A stretch of DNA of 64,000 nucleotides from Notospermus geniculatus. Lineage: Eukaryota > Nemertea > Pilidiophora > Heteronemertea > Lineidae. The translations under genes were made by a program, and so were the position numbers. Numbering within the stretch: position 1 is the first letter of the stretch; every line of letters begins with the position of its first letter. The stretch lies in assembly GCA_002633025.1 (NCBI GenBank), contig NMRB01000251.1, positions 124,001 through 188,000 on the forward strand, read 5' to 3'. The notes below the pieces were generated by a model, which had not been told where the DNA came from, did not search any database, and saw nothing but the letters and a program-made list of their open reading frames with translations. Below, one piece after another: positions 1 to 11,540 of this stretch.

Positions 1-2227
1 AACAGGCACCAATTGATTCATATAGATTCTTGTCACTGACTCGGCCGTGTCGAATTTGTGAAAATTATCAATCATGGCTAGTACGATATGGTCATTTCAT
101 GTAAGCGATGATTGACCGACATGCTGCTGCCGTTTTGACGTTTATTGGTCATCTCTGACGCTGAGTCAGAGAAAATCGAGGGAAAATAAGAAAATCATAT
201 TCAATTTACCGTCGTCGCGTCGACTGTGGGTGCATGCGGCTTAATTTACTTGAGCCATTCAACACGACACCGTCTTTCTGTATTAGGTGGCGTCTGTGGC
301 CGAGGGCTGCGAACGACTCTTTGGCTTTTATCACCGGAGAACTAAGAGGAAGTTGTGTAGGATGTTGTTTCCTGGCCAGCAGCTTTTCTGACGTCTGTTG
401 CTCAACATAAAACCGGGTGAGTGACATGTTCCATCACAAGAAGTACAAAGGTACATGTACTTTATGATGAACTCCTCCACCTATTGTATTTTGTCTGACA
501 TCTGTGACTCTATAGGAATCACCGACACCTGTTTTTTGTTTTTGTTTCCCTGTCGTCCAGTGCTTTGAGAGTAGCCGGTGCCTCTTTTGCAATAAGCTGA
601 AAAACTTTGGACGCCATCCATACGTAATGCTGACCAACATCTGGTACCAGGCATCTGTGTCGCGGCAACAAACGTAGACATATGTAACTATATGGACTGT
701 GAGATCGTGCCGAGTATATGTTGATGAGCTTGATTTTGTAACTTACATCAACAGACCGATATCATCAAAGAAGGCTACTGGAGGCGAGAGGCGCCAGATT
801 ACGTATCAGTGATGGGTTTGGTGAACGAAGAAGATATGTCCAGATGGTCTGAGAGAAACCCAAGTGCTTGGCAATGAGATTATGTTCCGACCAATGATAG
901 TCTTTTTGTTGTGAATGCCAAGGAAAACAACCCATGCTCCATCTCGTGGCTCCTTCAGAATGGACCTAATGACAGGAAGAGTTCGTTCAAACCCTCCTGG
1001 GCCTGGCCAAGCGAGAACCTCCTCCAAATAGGTTAATTCGAACCTGGCAATAAGTCAGACAAAAACACCATTTGCTGGGCACAAGGCGATTTGTTATCCC
1101 TGATCAACATTGGTATTACCAACAGCCACGTTTTCTTCCGTTTTCTTTCCGTTCACGCTTAAGCCTACAAAGACACATCAGGGGCTTGGTGCGCCCTGGT
1201 CTTTCTTTACTAGTAAAAGACGTGCATCAATTTATAGCAAGCGATTTACAGGAACTTTGATGATAATTCGTATTTCTATATGCAATAAAACAGATACTGT
1301 GCTAAGCCAAACGTAATCAATACGATTACCTGTAGACGGTGACCAGAAGCTAGCAATAAAACTATATCAGGACTCTACCGCATGGAGTCTTATGCAGTGA
1401 CAGGCGCGATTAAGCAACATCAAACAGCAGGAAGCAGAGTAATGAAAAAACAATAAAGGGTTCAGTAGTTTGATCACGAACTGTGGGCCAGTTATTAGCT
1501 TCGTTATAAACGAACCGACGAAACAAAAGCCGGTACGCTAGACTCGGAAGCGAGCTCTGCCGATACTTATAAATCCTTTGAATGGGTTTTTTCCATAGCG
1601 ATACAATTTATACCTAACGTCCCTTGCTGCATGACCTTACATTTATTAAGACATCAAATACGTTTTTCACTCATTTTGATTGATTTAATCGGTTGCAGTA
1701 ACCCTGGATACGAACCAAAAGTATTCTTAATTGCCTCAATAAATTTCAGTTTGAACGTCGCGGGTATGTAAAAACATTTGGAGAAGAAGGACGGGAATTT
1801 TGAATGGATTATGCGGATACACTTTCGGTGCCTCTAAAAATGTAAAGGGTATCTCAAAAGTGTAATCGTACGAAGTATCGTACGTGCGGTATCACAGCCA
1901 AAATAAAGCAACTGCCTCATGCTATACCACCAGTGAATCTGCTCTTGCGAAGAAGTGCGAAGGATACTACACACAAGTTAGTTTGAGTTACTCTTCATCG
2001 ATTGATAAATATCACACATGGCTTTGTAGCGATTTGTTTTTGCGATTCGCTGCTTCCGTACGAGACATCGATTTTGGAACAGCGCATAGCAACCATCAGC
2101 GACACCAAGTCTTTTTCTGCGGAACTTGCGCGTATGCAGCAACGCTTTTTGGCTCCAACGTGCCTGATGATCAGTTGTGCTTGAAAACGTCTGTCACAAA
2201 CTTTATCCACGTTTTCAATGAAGGCCT
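1..2227. other. Non-coding stretch, nothing recognised
   Basis: I see no repeat, RNA gene or recognisable protein here. Small open frames occur on both strands. The longest (plus, 1884-2243, 119 codons) runs into the fold-back element at 2228 and uses that repeat for its last codons, so it is not evidence of a gene. Confidence 0.5.
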
Positions 2228-2345
2228 GGGCCCATATTCATAAAACTTTGCTAAGGTCGGTTACTTACTAGATTACCCAGTTTGTTCAGGCAAATGTATA
2301 CAACAGCAACCGGCTATAGTAGCAAGGTTTTATGAGTATAGGTCC
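2228..2345. mobile_element. Fold-back MITE, GGGCCCATATTCATAAA type
   Basis: The left end reads GGGCCCATATTCATAAAAC and the right end is its imperfect reverse complement (GGTTTTATGAGTATAGGTCC). The arms continue inward as CTTTGCTAAGG against TAGTAGCAAGG. A second copy with the same interior (CAGTTTGT-CAGG-CAA-ATA-ACA) is at 18317-18423, and the elements at 4137, 8064 and 55858 share the terminal word. Paired inverted ends, no coding capacity and dispersed copies identify a non-autonomous DNA transposon. The target duplication is not clear. Confidence 0.75.
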
Positions 2346-2520
2346 AGGTCTGTTACTCCATCCGTTTCTCCCATCAATGGAAACGGAAAAGCAAACGAAA
2401 CTAGAGCAATGTCGATGGGAAGCCCATCGCATATCTCCCCGCTTTCGACAGGAAGTAATGGTGACATGGTTATTTTTCCTGTGTCTNTAGGAGTAATGAC
2501 CATAAATGTGTTTTTCACAT

Positions 2521-2535
2521 AACGCCCCCTGGTGG
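2521..2535 (-). promoter_or_regulatory. CTCF-core-like site
   Basis: On the minus strand the sequence reads CCACCAGGGGGCGTT. It matches the CCASYAGRKGGCRS core of the bilaterian CTCF motif at 13 of 14 positions; only the last base differs. CTCF binding organises chromatin loops and insulators in bilaterians. A single motif match in 64 kb may be chance, and occupancy cannot be judged from sequence. Confidence 0.35.
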
Positions 2536-2604
2536 AAAGACAGGGAGTTGGATCGAAATTCCAAGAGTGTTGTGCACAATAGTGGATGAGTACCTAATAC
2601 ATAC

Positions 2605-2745
2605 TAAAGTTTCAAGCTCCTCCGTTGAACGGTCTAGGAGGAGATATCACTTTCGGGCGGACGGACAGCCGGACGGCCGGACAGCCGGACTGACGGCGGA
2701 GGGTAAAACAATATATCCCCGACTTTTTTCAAAAAGCGGGGAGAT
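2605..2745. repeat. CGGAC-rich repeat with a hairpin, probable transposon end
   Basis: Positions 2656-2692 are a run of CGGAC/CCGGAC words. They are followed by a hairpin at 2717-2741 (CCCCGACTTTTTT against AAAAAGCGGGG). A short GC pentamer tract next to a fold-back is common at the ends of invertebrate transposons. No second copy is in the window, so the assignment rests on composition and the hairpin only. Confidence 0.35.
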
Positions 2746-3420
2746 AACTAGGCCTAATTCCTGTATTTGCAGGGGATCATGACTCTTCATGTCGCGGAGT
2801 CATGAAGGCAACCCTGGAAATCGGCAGCCGCAACACTGTACGACCTCCGGCAAACATATCATGCTTCAATTTAGATGACACCTTTGATGCCTGATCGTTT
2901 TATAAGCTGTGATAATACAAGATAATAACAGGCCAGTCTGGGTGTGGTTACACTGAAAATGACACACTTCAGGTTCAAACAGTAAATACATATTATGCTC
3001 ACCTATTTAGCTTATTTCAAAAGGATCTGGAACAAAATATCGGTAACCTAAAAGATGTTTTGTGTAGTAATAGGTCATAATAGGCTAATGGGATTGTCAA
3101 TAATACTTCAGCATGGGGATATGTCATATCAGATCATTTGAGTATTTTTAGAAATAGGTTTAAACCAATTGACAATGCTTCCACAGATTTTAACGTTTTC
3201 GCTCTAAATATAAAACAATCCTTATCCGCTTACTAAATGATTGTTAAACATTTCTGCCTATTGTATTCTTACTTAATTTGACGTGTCAAATATTGAATAT
3301 CGCCAATGCAGCCATGGGCAACAAAATACGACCGGAGGCTGCCAAAGAATTTCATTCACTTCGATCTTGGACGAATTATAGTACGTATTGTTGTATTATT
3401 CAGGTAATTCAAGTATAATA

Positions 3421-3549
3421 GGGAGTTTTCGCAAAGCCCCCCGAAACGCCAACGCGAACGCCAAACCCATTGTTCGATGCCACGAAGAGAGCACCGAACA
3501 AAAGGATAGACATTCGCGTTGGCGTTTCGGGGGCTTTGCGAAAACTCCC
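3421..3549. mobile_element. Fold-back MITE, GGGAGTTTTCG ends
   Basis: Two arms of about 38 bp are nearly perfect reverse complements: GGGAGTTTTCGCAAAGCC at 3421 and its mirror ending at 3549, with one C/G length difference inside. The loop is about 50 bp. The outer word GGGAGTTT is shared with the element at 53280-53427, so the two may belong to one transposase family. The arm identity suggests a fairly young insertion. It explains the small open frames that overlap it on both strands. Confidence 0.85.
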
Positions 3550-4136
3550 CAATTCCTCCAAGCTTCGATCAAGCATGATAGTGCAGTGGACAAAGTCTGT
3601 ATTCCCGGCCGTCTTTTTCTGTTTTAACTGACCCCAACACACACAACGTGCGTTGAGATCTTGCACTCTTCATTGAGCATTGAAATTGGATTACCACTCA
3701 TCTGAGAGGCCACCAAAATCAGGTAAAATTTATGCATGAAGTCTCATTGAAAACAATCACCACACCGTAGGTCCCAGGGTGCATCAGTAGCCTAAGATAT
3801 CCATCATGAATTACAAACTGTGCAACTGGGATTCGAACCAGTCCCATCATTTGTTAAAAAGTGACACATTTCGAGGCAGGGGCCGCTTTAAAATGCAAGA
3901 CGTCATATGCTGAGAAATCCGAAGGGATCGCACAGGTCGTAAACTCTTATTACTGTAGCTGAAGTTGGTGAATATGAATGAGCTGGGTGGTGGGATTTCA
4001 CGGTGCTTGGCAGTCAATGTGATCTCGTTCTCTCGTTTGGATTACGGACGCGGAACATCGTACGCAGTCCTTGCCGAATTCAACTGACTTGTGGCACTAC
4101 AGAGCCTCCGAAAGGGACAGCCACTCCCTGAGCCTT

Positions 4137-4398
4137 GGTCCATATTCGTCAAACTACTTAAGTCTATGGGCCGTATGCACCAAACGAAGATTATCTTAAT
4201 CTCAGGTTGAGCCACAACTTTTCAATTGTTCAGGTTTGCCAGGGCATGAAGTGACAATGGAAAAGTTGTGGCTCAACCTGAGTTCAAGATAATCTTCGTT
4301 ATGGCCCTAAGTGTGACACTTGTCCATTGTTCAACACTAAAGGTAAAAACACAAAAGGTATCACACTTTGACCTAAGTATGTTTATGAATATGGGCCC
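4137..4398. mobile_element. MITE (GGTCCATATTC type) interrupted by another MITE
   Basis: The ends are GGTCCATATTCGTCAAAC on the left and GTTTATGAATATGGGCCC on the right. The interior matches, in opposite orientation, the intact copy at 55858-55968 (AAGTGTGACACTT, TTGTTCAACA, GACCTAAGT words). A second palindromic element sits inside at 4167-4307. Without it the outer element is about 120 bp, the same size as its sister. Confidence 0.75.
4167..4307. mobile_element. Inner MITE nested in the 4137-4398 element
   Basis: The arms AACGAAGATTATCTT and TCAGGTTGAGCCACAACTTT are mirrored on the right. The ends are GGGCCGTAT and ATGGCCC. TA dinucleotides flank it at 4165-4166 and 4308-4309, as expected for a TA-targeting transposase. 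The sister of the host element is continuous at this point, which shows that this is an insertion. Confidence 0.75.
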
Positions 4399-5440
4399 TG
4401 GTTTGCTAATCCTTAAAACAGTGGATCATTACATGACCACGATGTACAGGACATATGCACTGAAAGCGAAGAATTGACTGGACCATTATTTTGTCCTGGG
4501 TTATAAATAGGGTTGCAAGTACATGCCATACCTTTCACCCCCATTCATGCCACAGGACAAAGAAAAGGCGAGTCCAGTTTTTCGATTTCCGTGCATGCCC
4601 CGTACATAGTCAGTGTGCAAAAGGCACTGCTCCGTGCGAGCTCGTTCTTGATGAGCTACTCAACAGTTGAAACCAACTGGCAGCCGGTTGTGTGAAGGTC
4701 TCGGGGAAAGGAAAGAGCGAAAGGAAACAAAAAAGAGCCAACTCCTAGGAGAAAACTCTTACGTGAAGTAACGCCTTTAGATCTGCTAAGTCTGATCAAA
4801 GTGGCAAGCAATCATTCGGCGTGAACGCCCGCACGACAGATCAAAAAGTACAGATTGCACTCGAAAAGAACCAGCTCTCTTTAGCGACTTAAGTAGGCTA
4901 GTTTTTCACTGAAGCACCAGCATCCCATGAGAAGAGCCATTCGTCACATAATTTTCTTTCTTTCCTTGCAGCATTGATTCCCGTTGACAGACCTGATGGA
5001 CCGTGTCCCATACCAGTCCACGGATGGTTGGTCTCCACTCGAAATCACCCAGTTAATCCCCGACGCCTGACAAAGTAGCCCCATCGACAGCCACGATCAA
5101 TTCGTCAAAAAACGTAAGAGTGGCTTATTTCATTGGCCACTGACGACCGAAGAGCGAGAATCTAAAAGAAACTCTATCGTCCGATAGGTCAATCGACGAG
5201 AATATGCTGACCCAGAGGAAGAGATGGGATGCCACAGAACGTTCGTTGATTATCAAAGCTGAACATGCTTGCACATTGACATTCTTTTGTTTGTGGCTAA
5301 TGTCTGACCAGGGACTCGTTCCGTTCCCAGTTACACAAAGGGTCAAAACAAAAAGATATTCAAAGAATGCTGATAAGTTGACATCAGCCGTCAGAGTATC
5401 ACAATCAGAGTTGATTTAAATAATGTGACAATGGGACCTC
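4399..5440. other. Non-coding stretch
   Basis: No gene or repeat is recognised. A TATAAATA word occurs at about 4502-4509, but no convincing downstream reading frame or upstream promoter element accompanies it. Confidence 0.4.
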
Positions 5441-5684
5441 AGCATGGGGTGTGTCATAGGAACATGACACAAGGATTACACTCAGAACAAGAGAAGGACA
5501 TCGGAGCGATGTCAATGGTTTCCGATGAGAAGTTTACACTCTAGAGCTAGTTAACTGTGACCTTGACCTCTGACCTTGAGAAGTATTGCGTAACTGGAAC
5601 AGGGATCCTTGATTGAACCTATAGGAGATGGTTAATACACAATTCTAATTAGTGAAATTCTGAGTAGATTTGCATTTTAGAACT

Positions 5685-6662
5685 NNNNNNNNNNNNNNNN
5701 NNNNNNNNNNNNNNNNNNNNNNNNNNNNNNNNNNNNNNNNNNNNNNNNNNNNNNNNNNNNNNNNNNNNNNNNNNNNNNNNNNNNNNNNNNNNNNNNNNNN
5801 NNNNNNNNNNNNNNNNNNNNNNNNNNNNNNNNNNNNNNNNNNNNNNNNNNNNNNNNNNNNNNNNNNNNNNNNNNNNNNNNNNNNNNNNNNNNNNNNNNNN
5901 NNNNNNNNNNNNNNNNNNNNNNNNNNNNNNNNNNNNNNNNNNNNNNNNNNNNNNNNNNNNNNNNNNNNNNNNNNNNNNNNNNNNNNNNNNNNNNNNNNNN
6001 NNNNNNNNNNNNNNNNNNNNNNNNNNNNNNNNNNNNNNNNNNNNNNNNNNNNNNNNNNNNNNNNNNNNNNNNNNNNNNNNNNNNNNNNNNNNNNNNNNNN
6101 NNNNNNNNNNNNNNNNNNNNNNNNNNNNNNNNNNNNNNNNNNNNNNNNNNNNNNNNNNNNNNNNNNNNNNNNNNNNNNNNNNNNNNNNNNNNNNNNNNNN
6201 NNNNNNNNNNNNNNNNNNNNNNNNNNNNNNNNNNNNNNNNNNNNNNNNNNNNNNNNNNNNNNNNNNNNNNNNNNNNNNNNNNNNNNNNNNNNNNNNNNNN
6301 NNNNNNNNNNNNNNNNNNNNNNNNNNNNNNNNNNNNNNNNNNNNNNNNNNNNNNNNNNNNNNNNNNNNNNNNNNNNNNNNNNNNNNNNNNNNNNNNNNNN
6401 NNNNNNNNNNNNNNNNNNNNNNNNNNNNNNNNNNNNNNNNNNNNNNNNNNNNNNNNNNNNNNNNNNNNNNNNNNNNNNNNNNNNNNNNNNNNNNNNNNNN
6501 NNNNNNNNNNNNNNNNNNNNNNNNNNNNNNNNNNNNNNNNNNNNNNNNNNNNNNNNNNNNNNNNNNNNNNNNNNNNNNNNNNNNNNNNNNNNNNNNNNNN
6601 NNNNNNNNNNNNNNNNNNNNNNNNNNNNNNNNNNNNNNNNNNNNNNNNNNNNNNNNNNNNNN
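5685..6662. other. Assembly gap (978 N)
   Basis: Unresolved bases. Open frames reported across it contain only unknown residues and carry no information. Confidence 0.99.
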
Positions 6663-6800
6663 TCAATTTCACCATGAACCAGGTATCGGAGACTGGAAAT
6701 TTTCATTCCATCTTGTAGCTCAGGTCATGAAACCTGGGGGTAGGTCACATTTCCAGGTCTGTAGCTCTTGCAGGAACAAAGTTACAGGTGTGACAGACTG

Positions 6801-6858
6801 AACAGACAGACAGACACACACACACACAGACACACACACACACAGACAGACAGACACC
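6801..6858. repeat. (CA)n/(CAGA)n microsatellite
   Basis: Alternating ACAGACAG and ACACAC tracts form a compound microsatellite next to the palindrome at 6874. Confidence 0.9.
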
Positions 6859-6873
6859 ATGACCAAACACAAT

Positions 6874-6903
6874 ATGGTTTCCGATCTTGAGATCGGAAAC
6901 CAT
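6874..6903. repeat. 30-bp palindrome with 14-bp arms
   Basis: ATGGTTTCCGATCT and its exact reverse complement are separated by TG. It lies just beyond the microsatellite and probably marks a transposon end. Confidence 0.8.
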
Positions 6904-7395
6904 AATAAGAATGATTTGCTGATCACGAAGTTATATCACTGTCGGGTTAACTGATTACCAAGTTAGATCTCCTAGGGTGTGTCGGATGATCCCACGGTGG
7001 GTTTACCAACAGAATTCCAATTGTCATCAGCCCATGGGACATGATGTGACATCGTTAGTCCATTGGACGAGTGTCGTATCGCCGCTGTGTCAGGAATCGG
7101 GACGTGATGACAGAACTTTTAATAACATGGCCTTAGTCATCAGAGGTTGTTTTCTGATGTCTTTGCTGGCTTTTTCTATAAGAACTAGGAAACTGCATTT
7201 GCCACAGTCTGTAAGATCACGAATAAACGACCAGTCGAGACAGTGCTCTGTTTTCGTTGTCCGTCACGGTGCGGTCAGTATAAAATGCAGGTTGCGGGGT
7301 GACTTGCAGGCAACAGCATTTGCTATATATTTGACTTCAACATTGTACACGAACGCCAACCCTAAACATAAACTACATCCTACACTTTACTAGTA

Positions 7396-7577
7396 TACAT
7401 AGCATCCAACATAGAGCACAAAAACGACACACAAAATGATAAGATAAGTTTTTAAGTCGTCTCCGAATTTCGCAAATTCTCATTCACCTCTGGGATCTCT
7501 ACTAGAAAGTGCCTGAGGAAAACCCCGGTTGGCGTCGAAAATTTGCGAAATTCGGAGACGACTTTACTTATCTTTAT
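7396..7577 (+). mobile_element. Short retroelement-like insertion with hammerhead-like core, copy 1
   Basis: The direct repeat CTACACTTTACTAGTA (7380-7395) recurs after the element as CTACACTTTATAGTA (7578-7592), like a target-site duplication. Inside are CTGAGGA (7513-7519), a weak hairpin with loop GGTT, GAAA (7537-7540) and a conserved tail reaching TTATC. The left part is an inverted copy of the same tail, giving arms from about 7438 to 7579. Copies 2 (36509-36613) and 3 (57555-57698) share the core and tail. Inverted partial tails are a known habit of Penelope-like elements. There is no coding capacity. The family assignment is inference. Confidence 0.6.
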
Positions 7578-8063
7578 CTACACTTTATAGTACATGTACA
7601 GTTTATACCGCCCTGTCACTGTATTGACTCTTACGCAATGAAGAACATGGGGCCGCGAAGTTGACTATTATTTGCGATCGAGACTGAGAATCGAGAAATC
7701 GATTACATGTGGCCTTATGTCAGACGTGTGTCCTTCATCATAATCACAATTGTCAGGTTTTCATTGTCTCTGTCTCCCGGACCTCCTCAATTTGAACCCT
7801 CACTCTGTTCGAGACGATTAACCACTGTTTCCCTAATTAACCAGGAAATGGAAGCTGATCAGTTTGATTAGTATCTGACAGGAGTTGGTGAAGTCGTTAC
7901 TTGGCAAGAAGGGTGTCAAAAGGTCACAGTATCAAAATTATGACGTTTTTATTCCGAGGGTGTGAGTTCTTTGCATTTGAACTGCATTGATAGACACGAT
8001 CGTCGTTTCACTTCGACGTCAGTTCATTACCACGAAGCACGACCGTACTGCACTTGCTGATCA

Positions 8064-8202
8064 GGGGCCATATTTATGAAGCCTTCGCAACTTTGCGTTC
8101 ATGCAAATCTATTGTAAGGCAGTCAGTGAACAATAGGGCATGTGCAGCCAAACAATAGATTTGGGTGAACGCAAGTTGCGAAGGCTTCATAAATATGTCC
8201 CC
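8064..8202. mobile_element. Fold-back MITE with ~50-bp arms
   Basis: GGGGCCATATTTATGAAGCC at 8064 is mirrored at 8202, and the arms continue through CTTCGCAA, TTGCGTTC and AATCTATTGT with very few mismatches. The loop is about 35 bp. The terminal word links it to the elements at 2228, 18317, 4137 and 55858. The near-perfect arms suggest a recent insertion. Confidence 0.85.
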
Positions 8203-8548
8203 AAATGGGGGTCAGGGCTGAATAACCGCATTGGGTGCGGGCGAATCATTGGAACCTACAACTGGTGCAAAATTGACATCAGGCAGGCAGGCACGACAAA
8301 GGCCTGGTGATCAGGCGTGTCCAAAAATCTGCCTGTCAATGGTTCGTTAGCACCATGCTCTCCAATAGAGCTACTACATGTACCAGTAGGCACAGCCTGA
8401 ATATTGTTGACCGACCGCATAAATGTGAAAATACGCTATGCATACTATTTCTAGACCAGCAAATGGACTCTTAGAAATTAGATTAACAGATGACAAATGG
8501 CTGCAACCAGAGATGAACCATGACAAGTCCCTGCCTCCATAGGATCAG

Positions 8549-8641
8549 ATTTCAGCCCCCAGCCCCGGTTAAGGAATCAACCTAATGATATCAGACCCTC
8601 ATATTTCAAAGGGAAACCCCACAACGCTGGGGGCTGAAAAC
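8549..8641. mobile_element. Short MITE with TTTCAGCCCCCAGC ends
   Basis: A 14-bp terminal inverted repeat (TTTCAGCCCCCAGC and its mirror GCTGGGGGCTGAAA) encloses about 65 bp of unrelated sequence. No second copy is in the window. Confidence 0.55.
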
Positions 8642-10748
8642 AACACATTCTGGTTATTGGTCAAACTGTCAATGACAGCGGACGTGTAATTGCCCGGAAG
8701 TAATGTCTTTGTTAAGTCAGAAGGAAACACGAGATTAGCTTTACAATAGGATGAGAAATGTAGGGATCAAAGTCTTACAGTTCACTGGAACCCTTCTTCT
8801 GGATGAGATCATAATGTGGTCACAACTGGCGATTTGAAATCACATCATTTTGTCACGGTGTCGTTCAATGTCAGGCTGTCTCTACCAGATGCTGTGTTCT
8901 GACTAGTCTCATTCCAACTTCGAAACAACTCACTGAGGCCGAACTCTCCCTCTCCATCAAATCTGTGGTGTCAGCACGATAACTCAAAAACTAAGTCAGG
9001 TGTCCCAGCCAAAGTTTCAGGAACAGTAGATATGTACATGTATATGTGAAAGAATTGATTCGATTCTTGTTGATATCCGAAAACAATAAATTATGAATTT
9101 TGGAGCATAAAAATTGACTTCGTAGTTCAACGCCATCACAATGTAGCCGCCTCCCCTTGAAAAGAAACGTTGAAATTTCATGACTGGTCTTGAAGCAAAC
9201 CGTGGCTAATTGATAATCGCTACAATATTCAAACTAAATTGAGTCTGATGACTACCACTGAAATTCTCCACAGATAAATTACTGCTTGTTCAGCCTTAAT
9301 GAGCACAATTAAGGACTCGGTGGCCTTGGAGGGCTGCAGGGTATCACAGGCTGGGTTAGGGAGGACTGGATGCTGCATGGTATTGTTGTTTGCATACTGT
9401 TTCAGGAGGACCTCTTCAGGGGGCACAATAGGGTTTCAGATGATCCCAATTTTGTTTTGGTTGGTTGGAGCGCTTTAAGGGACAAATGTGAATCATCCAC
9501 ACCCTTGAACTTTGACCTCAGAAAGTCGAGTCGAATTACAAATCAGAAAAACGTGCCCCCTGCCCGCCAAACCTCATCAAGGTTTTAAATGACAAACTAA
9601 ACTGTATTTAGTTCGAACACAGGTTAATTTCCTTATTTGCATAAGTGAATCTTTTGGTTCTTAACTATCATCTATCGTCAGCTTGCCTTTGATATATTGA
9701 ACTAATTTCCCTGTTCTTCCAATTAAATCCTCTTATCCTAATAACTCGTTCTCTATTCAAGCATCGGTTTTGAAGGATTAGGTTCTGACTGTGTCATTAA
9801 ACTTAATACCACTGACAGATATTTGGCGCCAGAAGAGCTTCCTTAGCTTGGACAAAAGATTGCATTTGACAACAACGATTTCTTACAAAGAAAAACTGTA
9901 TCAGCTTGATCTGCTCTATCGATTGGCGATGGGGTGCCACCTGCTAACTAACGAAGGAACCTTCTTTCAGGTTCACCATCAATGCTTGGATTCGCAGCAG
10001 TCGATGCTAGTGCCATCTGCATCGCAGCGTTGAAATCGACCCACCTTCAGGATGAGATTCCTCTGTCTCCATCTACTAACAATAGACAGAACTATAACAA
10101 TGATATACCAATCTCCAGAGTGATGGTATTTCACTGTGATGCATTTGATTGCTTGGCATGTTTGGAGTTGGGGTTCAATTCTGCGTGAAAATTCTCGACA
10201 GGCTGATGTCTTGACCGGTCCGCCTCTCACCTCTGTATAGTCTTAACCCTGGCAGAATCTTGAACGTTCAGTTGGCGTTCATCCAGCATTTCAATCTCAT
10301 TTTTTAAGATTAATGTCGATGATAATTAACCGAACAAATATTGAGATATCAAAATATCGAGAAAGTGTTTTAAGTTGATGATGACGTGAGAGGCAATACC
10401 CTGTGGCCATCCATCACGTTTTGTTGAGTTAGTATGACAATGTTAATACCAGAGATGCCAACAGGGGTGGGAATGTGGCTTTATATGCAATTTCAAGGCG
10501 TTAAATGCAGTATTATGACATAAACATATGATTGATGAGCCCTCCTACATGATTATGACCAGGTTCTCACGGCGATGGTATGAAATAACTGCCTTGGATC
10601 CTGGAATGAGCCCAGTGTGTCAAAGGTTGATTGGTTCGAACTGGTGACCATCATAACATGACTTTACAAAGTCATGTTGGAAGAATCACCAACTCCCTAT
10701 GGAGTGGCAAAAACGGGCTATAAGGCTGTGATTAAAAAGAGCTACACA
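8642..10748. other. Non-coding stretch
   Basis: Only short open frames without recognisable domains are present. A small hairpin lies at 10655-10678 (AACATGACTTT, mirrored). No other repeat was found. Confidence 0.45.
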
Positions 10749-10840
10749 GTATACGGACACGCCGGTTAAAAAGACTTCACTACAAAGGCTTCTTAGAAGT
10801 GAAGTACAATGTAACTCTGTATTCTGTGTCTGTATTCCGT
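10749..10840. mobile_element. Decayed MITE related to the 44363 element
   Basis: The left end (TATACGGACACGCCGGTTAA) matches the arm of the palindrome at 44363-44452 (GGTCACGCCGGTTAA). The right end, GTGTCTGTATTCCGT, is an imperfect mirror. Inside, ACTTCACT...AGTGAAGT forms a second fold-back. Decay is advanced. Confidence 0.5.
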
Positions 10841-11278
10841 ATTGTTCTGTGTAATGGCAGCTAAAGTGTTATATCGGGTGATGAACCGAATCCAAACAGG
10901 GAAGATGGTCTGGGGGAGATGGTCTAGACTGGGATCTTTCCTGGTTATTGACCTAAAAGACCTTGAAGGAGTTATGATGATTCTACAACAGCAACAGGCA
11001 CACTTGATATTTGTAATTATTTACCAATGCCTATGGTATGACTGTAAAGAGCTGTCGTAATGTTCTTCACTTGCCTAATCAATCCATTTGGAGGAGTAAC
11101 TCAAACCGTCTCCGCCTGCAGTCAGACTGGCTTGGTTTTCGCTTTGTCTATAATTGGTCATTAGAGAGGAGAGAAATCAGAGGGCGGAAATGCAACTGGT
11201 GCGAAAATATGACGTTGTTGCTAAGTATTGGTGTGTTGTTCAGGGGTGAGAGGAGGCATTATCTGCTGTGTCTGCCAT

Positions 11279-11540
11279 AGAGCCGTGAGAGCCGAGCGGT
11301 TATCACGCCCGCTTAGTGAGCGGCAGGTCTCGGGTTCGAATCCAGCCCAGGCAATATGATACTTGTTATCCCTGGCTCTTCACGTCCGTCGCATGGGAAG
11401 TAAGCCGTGGTGCCTTGTACCTCGCACCTTCGCAAGGGCAAGTAAAAGACCCCATCCAAATGAGGAACATGAGTAGCTTGTGATGACCTCGTCCACACTC
11501 AGCAGGGGTAATAATGCCTTAGCTTCGCCCTCATGAGCCG
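11279..11540 (+). mobile_element. tRNA-derived SINE, family 1, copy 1
   Basis: The head has A-box-like GAGCGGTTATCACG and B-box GGGTTCGAATCC. The anticodon arm CCGC-TTAGTGA-GCGG differs slightly from the TTAGCAA loop of the other copies. The body shares GTCCGTCGCATGGG, AGTAAGCCGTGGTGCCTTG, AAGGGCAAGTAAAAGACCCC and GAGGAACATGAGTAGCTTG with copies at 13440, 32776 and 35020. The 3' end here decays after the TAATAATGCC word and lacks the ACAAATAC tail. Pol III SINEs are moved by LINE machinery; no partner LINE is visible. Confidence 0.85.

Larger units (their letters stand above)
5440..6905. repeat. Probable transposon remnant broken by an assembly gap
   Basis: The left flank of the gap carries TGACCTTGACCTCTGACC-type sequence and a GGTTTCCGAT word near 5513. 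The right flank carries a CA/CAGA microsatellite and a palindrome built on the same GGTTTCCGAT word at 6874-6903. The shared word on both sides suggests one element spanning the gap, and its repetitive nature would explain the failed assembly. Family not assigned. Confidence 0.35.

Noticed and set aside
1884-2243. 119-codon plus-strand frame
   Set aside because: It ends inside a MITE and overlaps other frames of similar quality on both strands.
3815-3845. tRNA gene or SINE on the minus strand
   Set aside because: A GGTTCGAATCCC B box is present but no A box or cloverleaf could be found upstream.
4502-4509. TATA box of a gene
   Set aside because: TATAAATA stands alone, with no supporting upstream element or downstream frame.
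5645-6706. Large open frames over the N gap
   Set aside because: They consist of unknown bases only.
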